Below are positions 1-7,547 of a stretch of DNA of 64,000 nucleotides, in pieces. Both the position numbers and the translations under genes were made by a program. The stretch's first letter is position 1. The number at the start of each line of letters is the position of its first letter. The DNA is from Fusibacter tunisiensis (GTDB lineage Bacteria; Bacillota; Clostridia; Peptostreptococcales; Acidaminobacteraceae), in the NCBI RefSeq assembly GCF_016908355.1, contig NZ_JAFBDT010000002.1:124001-188000 (forward strand), written 5' to 3'. Under the pieces are notes generated by a model, which was not told where the DNA came from, made no database searches, and worked only from the letters and a program-made list of their open reading frames with translations.

Positions 1-681
1 ATCTTCATCGATCATGTTGTTGAATGTTACTTCAACTTCGCCAAGGTTGTCAGCTACTACATCGCCTACAACTTCAAGGTCAGTAATAACAACAGGTACT
101 TCTTCTTTACCTTGTCTTTGAACAAGTGTTAAGCCATCTTCGCCTTGAACTTCAGCTACAGTTGAGTAAAGTGTAACGAAAACGTCTCCTCTTGTAACTT
201 CAGCTATAGAAGCGAAGTTAATACCAACTTCTTCAGCAAATGTTGGAACGTTAGCCCAATCACCAGCTTCTTCTTCATAGCCTAAAACTCTAAGCATAGC
301 TACGAGTAACTCTTGTCCAGAAACTGGATCTAAAGGTCTGAATGTGTTAGGTGTACCATCACCAATCATCCATCCGTTTTCTTGAGCATATGCTACATAA
401 GGCACAGCCCACTCGCTGATTTGATCAGCATCTTCGTAGTCAGGAGCACTTTCCCAAGCCAACGCTTCAGCTTTGAGGTTTGCTACTGTGGCATAAATTT
501 TTGCCAATTCTTCTCTTTTAAGAACTTCATCCAACATTGGATTTCCGTTCTCGTCCCCATCCACGAATTCATAACCCTTAAGTGCATCAAATGCAGTCTC
601 AGGTGTCATGTCGTTCGCGAATACAGGCACCATTCCTAGTACAAGCACGAATGCAAGGACTAAAGATAATACTTTCTTCAT
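1..681 (-). CDS. S-layer homology domain surface protein (N-terminal part, runs off the window)
   Basis: The reading frame is open from the ATG at 681 to the window edge, giving 227 residues of a longer protein. It starts with a signal peptide ([16 protein letters not shown], then VFAND). An SLH-like region follows at about residues 25-150, with the typical [19 protein letters not shown] and '[22 protein letters not shown]' type segments. After that comes a probable beta-rich domain. SLH modules bind secondary cell-wall polymers, so the product should sit in the S-layer or cell wall. The start is set by GGGAGG about 8 bases upstream. A sigma-A promoter and a leader of about 137 bases precede it. 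Codon use is very regular, as in abundantly made surface proteins. The C-terminus and total length are unknown. Confidence 0.85.
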
Positions 682-818
682 GTGCGAATTCCTCCCTTTT
701 AATTAGGTTTGATTTTTGCTTCCTTTTACAGAAGAGAGTTTTGTACAATAACCCCCTTCCGAGGCTAAAGCGCCGCCTCAGAACCGCGTTTACCCGCGAG
801 GGTATATCGCAAAATCCT
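682..818 (-). promoter_or_regulatory. long structured 5' leader of the SLH gene
   Basis: About 137 bases lie between the predicted transcription start and the ATG. On the minus strand the leader contains an ACCC-TCGC-GGGT hairpin and a 7-bp stem (CTGAGGC pairing with GCCTCGG, one G-U) around a nine-base loop, followed by an unstructured A/T-rich part and the Shine-Dalgarno sequence. It lacks the conserved blocks of c-di-GMP-I, TPP, lysine, SAM or c-di-AMP riboswitches. It may stabilise the mRNA of an abundant surface protein or act as a regulatory RNA. Confidence 0.4.
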
Positions 819-825
819 AGTATTG

Positions 826-855
826 ATTATATCACTACTGTAGAAGGATGGTCAA
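826..855 (-). promoter_or_regulatory. sigma-A promoter of the SLH gene
   Basis: TTGACC and TATAAT are separated by 18 bases, reading towards the SLH gene at 681. This is a near-consensus promoter and fits strong expression. Confidence 0.7.
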
Positions 856-894
856 TCAAACTCTTTTTATTGTAATAGAACTGTAAAGGAACAT

Positions 895-988
895 AGCCCC
901 TTCACTCTGGCTTAAGTATACACCTTTTCAGGGGCTTTGTCTGTTACACCTCTATGACAAACGGTTACGTTTAAATGACAGGTGTCTG
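895..988 (-). terminator. possible 3' hairpins downstream of the CtpA protease gene
   Basis: Right at the protease stop codon the minus strand forms TGACAG-ACAC-CTGTCA followed by TTTAAA. Further on, AGCCCCT and AGGGGCT can pair across a loop of about 28 bases. Neither has a long T-run, so efficient termination is uncertain. The rest of the interval shows nothing else recognisable. Confidence 0.3.
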
Positions 989-2425
989 TCAATTCAAGGC
1001 TTCTATGGCCTTTTGAAGCTGAAGGTCAACCGCTACGCCAAGTTGTCCCATAAGGGCTGCGTCCAGCGTCTCAACCGTTTTACCGTCTATAGTCCCAGTT
1101 ACAGGAATTTGGTAATCCTTTTGAAACTGTCTCAGGGTTTCACGGGTCACTGGCCCAAATCCACCATCAGCCTCCAATTTATAGCCCAGAAGCTGAAGTC
1201 TTTCTTGAAGGGCATAGACATTAATAGAAGCGGTTCCCTTCTTTAAATTGAAAGGCACCAGCTGAGACACGTCCACTGTCATGCGATTTGAAACCTCAAT
1301 ATCCGGTTTCACGCCCACAGTATCTACTTTATACCCATCTGACAGCAAATATTCAGCAATTGTAATTTTTATGCCACCGCCAGTGTTGAGCGGGTACAGA
1401 CTTTGTACCGTTCCCTTTCCGTAGGTGTTGTCACCCACCACAATTCCAGCACCCGTTTGCTGAATGCTTCCTGCAAAAATCTCAGAAGCGCTTGCTGATC
1501 CGCCATTTACAAGAACAGCCACTTCCACAGGGGCTTTTTCACGCGTTGCCCGGTAAGTCCTGTCCGTTGCCCCACGATAATCTATGGTTACAATCTCCTT
1601 GCCAGGTGCCACAAAATAGTCGCTCACATAAATAGCGACATTTAAAAGGCCACCTGGATTGTTTCTCACATCCACAATCACTTTTTCAATGTCATTGTTC
1701 ACCATATAGGCCATGGCCTTGTCAAATTCCGAATTGGTCTTGTCGTTAAAATCCGTCAACTGAATATAGCCAATGCCTTCTTCCAAAACTTCATATTCCA
1801 CCGACTTTAAAACAATTAGGCCCCGTGTAATGGTTACTTCAAACGCATCTGTATGACCTTGTCTTAAAATCCCAAGGGTGACATCTGTTCCAAGTGGCCC
1901 ACGGATCAAAGTTACAGCCTTTTCAGTGGTAAAGCCTTCAGCATCTTCCCCATTAATAGACACAATCTTATCGCCCGGCATAAGCCCCGCCTTTTCAGCA
2001 GGTGTTCCTTTTAAAGGCGCCACAACTTCCACATAGCCACTTTGACCAAGCGTAATCGACGCCCCAATGCCATAAAATTCACCTTCTATTGAGGTGTTAA
2101 ACTCACTGTACTCTTCCGGTGTAAAATACGTACTGTAAGGATCCAGCACATCAAAGACACCCTTGTACATGCCTTCAATTAAATCGTCCCGGTCAACTTC
2201 CTTATAATAGTTGTTTTCCACCATGTCCATCATAAATTCCAAATAGGACGTATAATCCGCCTCTGTGGAAGACGTATTGCTCACAGGAATTGTAACAGTC
2301 TCAGCGAATATAATCGGGGAGATTGCCATTACCACAAACAAGAGAACCAGCAATAGCGCAAGTGCACTCTTTAAAAACGCGCGTCTCTTCTGCTTTGCCA
2401 GTTTCTTGGCCTTTCTTTGCTCCAT
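989..2425 (-). CDS. carboxyl-terminal processing protease (S41/CtpA family) with PDZ and peptidoglycan-binding domains
   Basis: The 478-residue protein is a membrane-anchored serine protease of the CtpA/Prc family, which trims exported proteins outside the membrane. Residues 1-42 hold a basic N-terminus and one membrane segment. A PDZ domain lies around 115-200. The S41 catalytic core spans about 210-390, with the serine in the SASASE motif near 310-314 and the general-base lysine at 337 in TYGKGT. A PG_binding_1 domain covers about 400-460, which is usual for CtpA proteins of Bacillota. It is the last gene of a minus-strand group with the small gene and the DUF1576 protein; the 28-base gap to the upstream gene suggests cotranscription. 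Family assignment is secure; the substrate is unknown. Confidence 0.95.
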   Translation of the reverse strand: MEQRKAKKLAKQKRRAFLKSALALLLVLLFVVMAISPIIFAETVTIPVSNTSSTEADYTSYLEFMMDMVENNYYKEVDRDDLIEGMYKGVFDVLDPYSTYFTPEEYSEFNTSIEGEFYGIGASITLGQSGYVEVVAPLKGTPAEKAGLMPGDKIVSINGEDAEGFTTEKAVTLIRGPLGTDVTLGILRQGHTDAFEVTITRGLIVLKSVEYEVLEEGIGYIQLTDFNDKTNSEFDKAMAYMVNNDIEKVIVDVRNNPGGLLNVAIYVSDYFVAPGKEIVTIDYRGATDRTYRATREKAPVEVAVLVNGGSASASEIFAGSIQQTGAGIVVGDNTYGKGTVQSLYPLNTGGGIKITIAEYLLSDGYKVDTVGVKPDIEVSNRMTVDVSQLVPFNLKKGTASINVYALQERLQLLGYKLEADGGFGPVTRETLRQFQKDYQIPVTGTIDGKTVETLDAALMGQLGVAVDLQLQKAIEALN

Positions 2426-2453
2426 AATGTCGCCACCTTTCTCTTTTTCTTTC

Positions 2454-2798
2454 TTATCGATTCAGTCTAATGAGCTCCATATACAAATTGCCCCCTCTAA
2501 CTTCAGCTTTTGCACTGTCAATCATGGCGCTAATAAGTGTCAGCTCATCGTCTTCATCTGCTTCACCAGCCAGTTGCCAATAATACTCTTCAATTTCAGA
2601 CTGTCTCTGTCTGTTAAACATCGCACACAAGTGCTCAATATATTCCGGATCAAAATGCGTATTGTAATCAATGATTCGAATCACAGACCGCTCTTTTTCC
2701 GTAATAATCTTAAAATCAATTTCATTTGTATCTTCCTTTAGAAACAAAGTCGTCAGTTCATCCACAATCTTACAGACTTTTTTAATCTCATGCCGCAT
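2454..2798 (-). CDS. small protein of unknown function (114 aa)
   Basis: This acidic, soluble, helix-rich protein has no signal peptide, membrane segment or motif that I recognise. The ATG at 2798 is preferred because GAGGAG lies 8 bases upstream and the codon directly follows the TGA of the DUF1576 gene with a one-base gap. An ATG at 2825 would overlap that gene and has no better binding site. The segments IIDYNTHFDPEYIEHLCAMF and EEYYWQLAGEADEDDELTLI are striking, but I cannot tie them to a family. Its tight position between a membrane protein and a cell-envelope protease suggests one transcription unit. Confidence 0.7.
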   Translation of the reverse strand: MRHEIKKVCKIVDELTTLFLKEDTNEIDFKIITEKERSVIRIIDYNTHFDPEYIEHLCAMFNRQRQSEIEEYYWQLAGEADEDDELTLISAMIDSAKAEVRGGNLYMELIRLNR

Positions 2799-2799
2799 A

Positions 2800-4074
2800 T
2801 CAATCGTCTCCTCTTTTAAAGGCATCTATGATGGGCAGCATAAAGGCAGCCACCATACCCCCTGAAAATCCATTGTTATATAGATTGATTCCCCCATGCA
2901 CCACACCGATGTTGGTTACAACCGTTAGGTGCAAAATACCTGCTATAACACCCACAACCGGCCCAAATTGACCCGCTATCGGCGCAATGGTTGTGCTAAA
3001 AAGTGCCGATATGATAAATCCAGTACTTGAAAAATCATACCCAAAAAAGAAACCGCCCAGCAAAACGCCTAAAACTATGGGAAAACAGTTCTTCGGATGC
3101 TTACCAAAAGCCCCAAAGCCCACAATTGTCATAATACCCGCTATAACCGGCCCATTGACAATGCCCCCAAGCGCCAGTACAAAGCCAAGGCTCAAAAGCC
3201 CCATAATTCCCATATTGATAAAGGTAATTCCGTATCCCACCAAACCTGGAAAATCTGTAATGGTACGGCCCTTATATTTTAATATGGACCGGTACTGAAT
3301 CAGGCCCTCTTTATTGATCCAAAGACCCACCAGAATCAAATACACAAAAACAACCGCAAACAGCACGACAATCCCCACATTGTGCTCTAGATACAGTATA
3401 TTCTTGGCTTCAATATTAATATTGAAGTTTCGCATAAAACTGGTAAACACAGTTCCAATAATGCCTGCCGTAAAGCCTATATTATAGAGGTTATACCCAT
3501 CGTGAAACCTTAACATATGCGACGACAGCGGTACAATGATAAAGCCAATGGCAATGCCCACAACAATCCCCATCACATAGTTAAAGCCACTGTGAAAAAT
3601 GCCCCCATACGTAATCTCACTCACAAGTGGCGCCAGAGCCGTTGAAAACATCACCACCAGAATTACGTTCTTCATGGGAATGCCCTGATACTTAGCGTAT
3701 AAATACCCACCCAAGTATATGGGCATAATGTTCAGGATATTCTTTCCAAAAAACGAAAACCCAATAACAGTAAACACAGCTGCCACCAGCAACCCATTTA
3801 TCCGCATCTTATAGTGCTTTAGCAAATAAATGTTAAAAAAACCAACAAGCGCGGCATTGACAAAGGATGCACCAATACCGCCTACTTCAAGAAAGTCCGT
3901 CAGCAGGGTCGTGGGAGATTGCACAATGTCCAAAATACCTGCCACAACGCCCTTCTCACCCACAGCCCCCATAACAAGACCATAAATCAAAAAAGCGAGC
4001 GGCACCGCACTTAGTATCAGAAGCCTCTGCTCCTTGTGCAACTCACGCTCTTTAAACTGTTTATAGGATACCAC
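2800..4074 (-). CDS. DUF1576 polytopic membrane protein
   Basis: The 424-residue protein is highly hydrophobic, with roughly ten or more membrane segments. It fits the DUF1576 family of Clostridia, whose function is not known. The two halves look like an ancient duplication: HDGYNLYNIGFTAGIIGT in the first half corresponds to HGGINLYNNGFSGGMVAA near the C-terminus, and each half has a 'P.....G......G' glycine-rich repeat. The architecture suggests a transporter or channel, but no substrate can be inferred. It is the first gene of the group leading to the small protein and CtpA; its start is preceded by a run that includes GAGGTG. Confidence 0.8.
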   Translation of the reverse strand: MVSYKQFKERELHKEQRLLILSAVPLAFLIYGLVMGAVGEKGVVAGILDIVQSPTTLLTDFLEVGGIGASFVNAALVGFFNIYLLKHYKMRINGLLVAAVFTVIGFSFFGKNILNIMPIYLGGYLYAKYQGIPMKNVILVVMFSTALAPLVSEITYGGIFHSGFNYVMGIVVGIAIGFIIVPLSSHMLRFHDGYNLYNIGFTAGIIGTVFTSFMRNFNINIEAKNILYLEHNVGIVVLFAVVFVYLILVGLWINKEGLIQYRSILKYKGRTITDFPGLVGYGITFINMGIMGLLSLGFVLALGGIVNGPVIAGIMTIVGFGAFGKHPKNCFPIVLGVLLGGFFFGYDFSSTGFIISALFSTTIAPIAGQFGPVVGVIAGILHLTVVTNIGVVHGGINLYNNGFSGGMVAAFMLPIIDAFKRGDD

Positions 4075-4324
4075 GCATTCACCTCGATTTCATAGATATT
4101 GTAACCTCTATTATATGAGAAATCCCCTTGAAATGCAACTGCACTATGCATAGGGGCACCTTCCACGAGGCGCAGCCTCATTCTCCGGGCCTTCAGGCCC
4201 TCTCCCCCATGGCGAAGCCATACTCAGCCTGCCAAATGCACATTCCACGAGGCTTCACCCCATTGCTTGAAGATGGTAAACTTTCGTTTAATTTAAAATA
4301 GAATTTTAATTCAACAGAAAAGAC
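4075..4324. repeat. intergenic region with hairpin mosaic array 1
   Basis: Between divergent genes this stretch carries three small hairpins: GAGGC-GCA-GCCTC (4167-4179), GGGCC-TTCA-GGCCC (4187-4200) and ATGGC-GAA-GCCAT (4209-4221), joined by ATTCTCC and TCTCCCCC linkers. The 61 bases 4165-4225 recur exactly at 9081-9141. A partial copy of GAGGC and its linker lies near 4249-4260. The remaining sequence is A/T-rich and shows nothing recognisable. Confidence 0.85.
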
Positions 4325-4353
4325 TTGTTTGGAAAGTTTTTATCGTGTATTCT
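4325..4353 (+). promoter_or_regulatory. promoter of the AAA_14 ATPase gene
   Basis: TTGTTT and TATTCT with 17-base spacing lie upstream of the ATPase gene. A closely similar -10 region (25 of 28 bases over 4337-4364) recurs at 9009-9036 in the remnant of a second copy. Confidence 0.5.
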
Positions 4354-4389
4354 AAAATTGAAGTTTAATCTAGCGGAAAGAGGTGTCTT

Positions 4390-5604
4390 ATGTTTATTGA
4401 TCGAGCGCTTGAATCAATTGTAGAAGAAGTTTCAAATACATATCCTGTATTACTTGTAACCGGCCCTAGACAAATTGGAAAAACAACCTTGTTAGAACAT
4501 GTTTCGAAGTCAAATCGAAACTATGTCACCTTAGATGATCCCATGGCGCGTCAACTTGCGAAAGACGAACCCGCCTTATTTTTACAAAGATATACACCCC
4601 CTATTACAATTGATGAAATTCAATATGCACCCGAATTACTCCCCTATATCAAAATCTATGTGGATAAACATAAGCGTATGGGAGATTTTTGGCTCACTGG
4701 GTCGCAAATGTTTCAAATGATGAAGGGCGTTAGAGAAAGTCTTGCAGGGAGAGTCGGCATTATTCCTATGCAAGGCCTCTCTCTATCAGAGATAAATGGT
4801 TTACCAAACACCCCATACAAGGCAGATATAAACAGCATGATGGATAGGCTTAAAATTGCAAAGAAGATGTCATTAACGGACATTTACACATTGATCCATA
4901 AGGGTTCAATGCCTGCGCTTCATCAAAATAATCAAAATATAGAAAGGTATTATGCTTCCTATGTGGACACATACATCCATCGGGATATTAGAGATTTGAC
5001 GCAAGTAGCAGATGAAATGCAGTTTCAGCGTTTTTTAACAGCCTGCGCCGCACGCACAAGCCAAATGGTTAATTATAGTGATTTAGCAAAAGACGTTGGT
5101 ATTTCATCGCCTACAGCAAAACACTGGTTATCTCTTCTTGTCTCTTCTGGCCTCGTTGTTCTTATTGAACCCTATTTCAATAATGCCTTAAAGAGAATTA
5201 TCAAAGCACCTAATATGTATTTTATGGATACAGGTTTATGCGCTTATTTGACACGATGGACAACAAGTGACTCTTTAGAAATTTCAGCAATGTCTGGCGC
5301 TTTTTTTGAAACTTTTGTTGTCTCTGAGATTATCAAAAGTTACTTGAATTCTGGCAAAAGACCACCAATATACTATTATAGAGATTCTGATCAAAGGGAA
5401 ATTGATCTTATCATTGAAGAAAACGGGAATCTTCATCCTATTGAAATTAAAAAAAGTGCCCATCCTAGAGAAAAATCCGGACGTCACTTTTCAGTTCTTA
5501 ACAAAGTCGACGCCCACGTCTCTAAAGGTACCATCATTTGCATGAGCAATGATTTAATGCCAATATCAAACAACACATGGGCAGTGCCTGTTTGGTTGAT
5601 TTGA
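4390..5604 (+). CDS. AAA_14 / DUF4143 family ATPase
   Basis: The 404-residue protein has a Walker A motif GPRQIGKT at residues 25-32 and a Walker B ITIDEI at about 72-77, the AAA_14 fold. A DUF4143 domain follows from about residue 200. Near 335-355 the pattern REIDLIIEE...LHPIEIKK resembles a PD-(D/E)xK nuclease-like core, as is usual in DUF4143 proteins. Members are common in accessory regions, often near mobile elements and toxin-antitoxin genes; the physiological role is not settled. GGAAAGAGG precedes the ATG. The gene stands alone, with mosaic array 1 upstream and a 63-bp repeat starting 3 bases after its stop. A fragment of a second copy survives at 9009-9061, so the family has been gained and lost here. 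Confidence 0.9.
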   Translation: MFIDRALESIVEEVSNTYPVLLVTGPRQIGKTTLLEHVSKSNRNYVTLDDPMARQLAKDEPALFLQRYTPPITIDEIQYAPELLPYIKIYVDKHKRMGDFWLTGSQMFQMMKGVRESLAGRVGIIPMQGLSLSEINGLPNTPYKADINSMMDRLKIAKKMSLTDIYTLIHKGSMPALHQNNQNIERYYASYVDTYIHRDIRDLTQVADEMQFQRFLTACAARTSQMVNYSDLAKDVGISSPTAKHWLSLLVSSGLVVLIEPYFNNALKRIIKAPNMYFMDTGLCAYLTRWTTSDSLEISAMSGAFFETFVVSEIIKSYLNSGKRPPIYYYRDSDQREIDLIIEENGNLHPIEIKKSAHPREKSGRHFSVLNKVDAHVSKGTIICMSNDLMPISNNTWAVPVWLI

Positions 5605-5606
5605 AT

Positions 5607-5669
5607 GTGCCCTCAACGCTTCAAAGCATCAATCGACGCACCGATCCAACATTTGATTATATAGACGTA
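5607..5669 (+). repeat. 63-bp direct repeat, copy 1
   Basis: This segment is identical to 6731-6793 over 63 bases. It contains a small GCTT-CA-AAGC palindrome and ends with TTGATT plus the spacer of the promoter used by the downstream toxin-antitoxin module in copy 2. Together the two copies bracket the GNAT gene. Confidence 0.9.
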
Positions 5670-5702
5670 TAACGATAATTAAGAGATTTATTATGCTACT
5701 TT
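5670..5702 (+). pseudogene. remnant of a RelE/ParE toxin gene
   Basis: Bases 5677-5702 match 24 of 26 bases of 7156-7181 inside the intact toxin gene (around the residues LRDLLYYI). The fragment directly follows 63-bp repeat copy 1, which in its other copy carries the promoter of the toxin-antitoxin module. The antitoxin gene and most of the toxin gene are missing here. The fragment appears to be a deletion scar and now forms the leader of the GNAT gene. Confidence 0.55.
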
Positions 5703-5714
5703 GAGGAGAAATGT

Positions 5715-6566
5715 ATGAATTATGTTACCAATTACAAGAACGTTGAGGCACTAAGACTTTCTTTCTGCGCACTAGCGCTGGACACCTTCGGCATATCCTT
5801 TGAGCCTTGGTATCAAGCAGGCTACTGGAGTGATGCCTATATGCCTTACAGCTATGAAGTGGATGGTAAAGTGGTTGCCAATGCCTCCGCCAATCTCATG
5901 ACACTTATAATCGAAGGCTCAGAAATCTCCGCCATACAGATTGGGACGGTTATGACAGATCCTGCCTATAGACGCAGGGGGCTTGCCTATGATCTGATTG
6001 GAAGAATCATAGATGATTTTAAGGATAAAGTGGCTTTTTTCTATCTGGCTGCAGATGAAGAGGCTGTTCCACTTTACACAAAATGTGGCTTCAAGCCGAT
6101 ACAGGAAGTTAAGTATACTTGGCAAAATCCGATTGGAAGCGGTGTGTCTTTAGAGCCTATCTCGCTTTCGCTTGAGTCTTTGATTGAGCAAAAAAAGCAT
6201 TCCGCACTTAAAGGTGCAAAACTTGAAGTAACCGGCGATGAACATATACTTGCATTTTATTACCATCACGGCTTCGATCAACGCATATACCGCCACGATT
6301 CAGGGGTTATTTTGCTCGCTGCAGTTGAAGAGGATAAGAAAACGCTTACTTTATATGATTATTTTGTACCTCAAAATGTTTTGGATTTTAATTTATATGA
6401 TTTGCTGAAAAGCACAAATGCACAGACCGTACATTTTGCGTTTGATGCAGAGGGATTGGTCGCTGGACTTGAAAAAAGGACCATTGGAGACAGTGGTTGG
6501 ATGATCAGAACGACGGGAAAGGCATTTCCAGAGGCATTTAGTTACAAAAATTTGGCACAGGCGTGA
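5715..6566 (+). CDS. GNAT family N-acetyltransferase
   Basis: The 283-residue protein has an N-terminal GNAT domain at about residues 1-145. The acetyl-CoA loop is visible in IGTVMTDPAYRRRGLAYDLI, followed by AVPLYTKCGFKPI, a typical GNAT end strand. The C-terminal half (about 150-283) has no clear domain call but resembles the tail of two-domain GNAT proteins. The substrate is unknown. GAGGAG lies 7 bases before the ATG. The gene is bracketed by two identical 63-bp repeats and may use the -35 element and spacer of a captured toxin-antitoxin promoter at 5653-5681. Confidence 0.9.
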   Translation: MNYVTNYKNVEALRLSFCALALDTFGISFEPWYQAGYWSDAYMPYSYEVDGKVVANASANLMTLIIEGSEISAIQIGTVMTDPAYRRRGLAYDLIGRIIDDFKDKVAFFYLAADEEAVPLYTKCGFKPIQEVKYTWQNPIGSGVSLEPISLSLESLIEQKKHSALKGAKLEVTGDEHILAFYYHHGFDQRIYRHDSGVILLAAVEEDKKTLTLYDYFVPQNVLDFNLYDLLKSTNAQTVHFAFDAEGLVAGLEKRTIGDSGWMIRTTGKAFPEAFSYKNLAQA

Positions 6567-6637
6567 GATTATAAATGGTGTATGATTTATCTAGAAGTAT
6601 AGGATGTATCAGAATACTGAGAAACTGCGTGTGAATT

Positions 6638-6793
6638 AGCAGAGCTGCTGGGGGATCTACCTTCGGTTCGCGGAGAGGTTTATCTACAGTTTCCCTTCAT
6701 TATCTCGCAGCCATACTCAACGCACCAAAGGTGCCCTCAACGCTTCAAAGCATCAATCGACGCACCGATCCAACATTTGATTATATAGACGTA
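6638..6793. repeat. hairpin mosaic array 2 with 63-bp repeat copy 2
   Basis: The stretch after the GNAT gene holds AGCAG-AG-CTGCT (6638-6649), a truncated GCAGCCATACTCAAC unit, GCACC-AAA-GGTGC (6722-6734) and then the second 63-bp repeat (6731-6793). The units are more worn than in other arrays. Confidence 0.75.
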
Positions 6794-6826
6794 GAATGAT
6801 ATAATATGACCATAGATGACCATAGA
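6777..6826 (+). promoter_or_regulatory. promoter and candidate operator of the Phd-type toxin-antitoxin operon
   Basis: TTGATT and TATAAT with 17-base spacing occupy 6777-6805. Directly behind lie two copies of GACCATAGA at 6808-6816 and 6818-6826, with a 10-base period. This is a suitable place for autoregulation by the antitoxin. Confidence 0.6.
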
Positions 6827-6841
6827 AAGAAGGTGTGAATT

Positions 6842-7117
6842 GTGGAAGCATATATTAGACCATCAGCAGATTTAAGAAATCATTATAATGAAATATCTAA
6901 GCAATGTCACGAAACTAGAAAGCCTGTTATTATTACTAAGAACGGAAGAGGTGACACTGTAGTAATTGGTCTCCAGGACTATAAACAATTAACTGCTGAG
7001 CTAGAATTACTACGTACATTAGCCGAAGCACATGATGACGTTGAACAAGATAGAGTAGCCCCTATTAAAGACACTTTTAATGAGATCAGAAAAGCTTTAT
7101 TAAGTCGGGATGAATAG
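6842..7117 (+). CDS. type II antitoxin, Phd/YefM family
   Basis: The 91-residue protein opens with a GTG codon; an AAGAAGG site lies about 7 bases upstream. The N-terminal part (IRPSADLRNHYNEISKQCHE...KPVIITKNGRGDTVVIGLQDY) is a typical Phd/YefM DNA-binding fold, in which the antitoxin represses its own operon. The acidic C-terminal helix would cover and neutralise the toxin. It overlaps the toxin gene by 8 bases, the usual sign of a coupled toxin-antitoxin pair. Low GC content fits the accessory character of the island. Confidence 0.92.
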   Translation: MEAYIRPSADLRNHYNEISKQCHETRKPVIITKNGRGDTVVIGLQDYKQLTAELELLRTLAEAHDDVEQDRVAPIKDTFNEIRKALLSRDE

Positions 7118-7427
7118 AATGTATCAAATAGTCCGTACTGAAAAAGCAGATAATCAATTAAGAGATTTATTATACTACATTGCTGATGATTCTGGTGACA
7201 TAGAAATAGCCTTAAATTATCTTAATAAGCTTGAAAAAGCAATTATGAGGCTTTCTGATTTTCCTGATTTAGGAAGCATTCCAAGGTATGCGATTCTTAG
7301 AAAACAGGGATTCAGAGTCTTAATTGTTGAGAAAAATTTAGTCTTCTATAAAACAAATCATACTCATAAAGAAGTCATAATATATGCTATTGTTGATGGA
7401 AGACAAGAGTATCTAAACTTAATCTAA
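7110..7427 (+). CDS. type II toxin, RelE/ParE family
   Basis: The 105-residue protein has the RelE/ParE layout: an N-terminal strand (YQIVRTEKADNQLRDLLYYIA), helices with AIMRLSDFPDLGSIPR, and the closing strands FRVLIVEKNLVFYK and VIIYAIVDGRQEY. Such proteins act either as ribosome-dependent mRNA endonucleases or as gyrase poisons. This sequence is nearer to the ParE-like group with the DFPDLGS loop, but I cannot decide between the two. The gene overlaps its antitoxin by 8 bases. An IS256-family element begins about 10 bases after its stop codon and leaves the gene intact. Confidence 0.9.
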   Translation: MNRMYQIVRTEKADNQLRDLLYYIADDSGDIEIALNYLNKLEKAIMRLSDFPDLGSIPRYAILRKQGFRVLIVEKNLVFYKTNHTHKEVIIYAIVDGRQEYLNLI

Positions 7428-7547
7428 TGATTTGAAGATAAAGTCCGTATAATGGTGTAAAAAGAAATTTAAAACAAAATGAGCCAAATGCTCATCCTCG
7501 GTTATAATAAATGTACCACCAAATACTTAATCGAGGAGATGAACATT

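Noticed and set aside
730-815. Second c-di-GMP riboswitch in the SLH leader
   Set aside because: GGGTAAAC looks similar at first glance, but the tetraloop hairpin, the GGGACGCAAAG core and the CTATGAT arm are all missing.
2265-2741. 158-codon plus-strand frame opposite the CtpA and small genes
   Set aside because: It is antisense to two well-supported genes, has no ribosome binding site and no recognisable protein features. Other long antisense frames in the window were rejected for the same reason.
5300-5490. PD-(D/E)xK-like motif in the ATPase as evidence for a restriction system
   Set aside because: The motif is a normal part of DUF4143 proteins; no methylase or other restriction gene is nearby.
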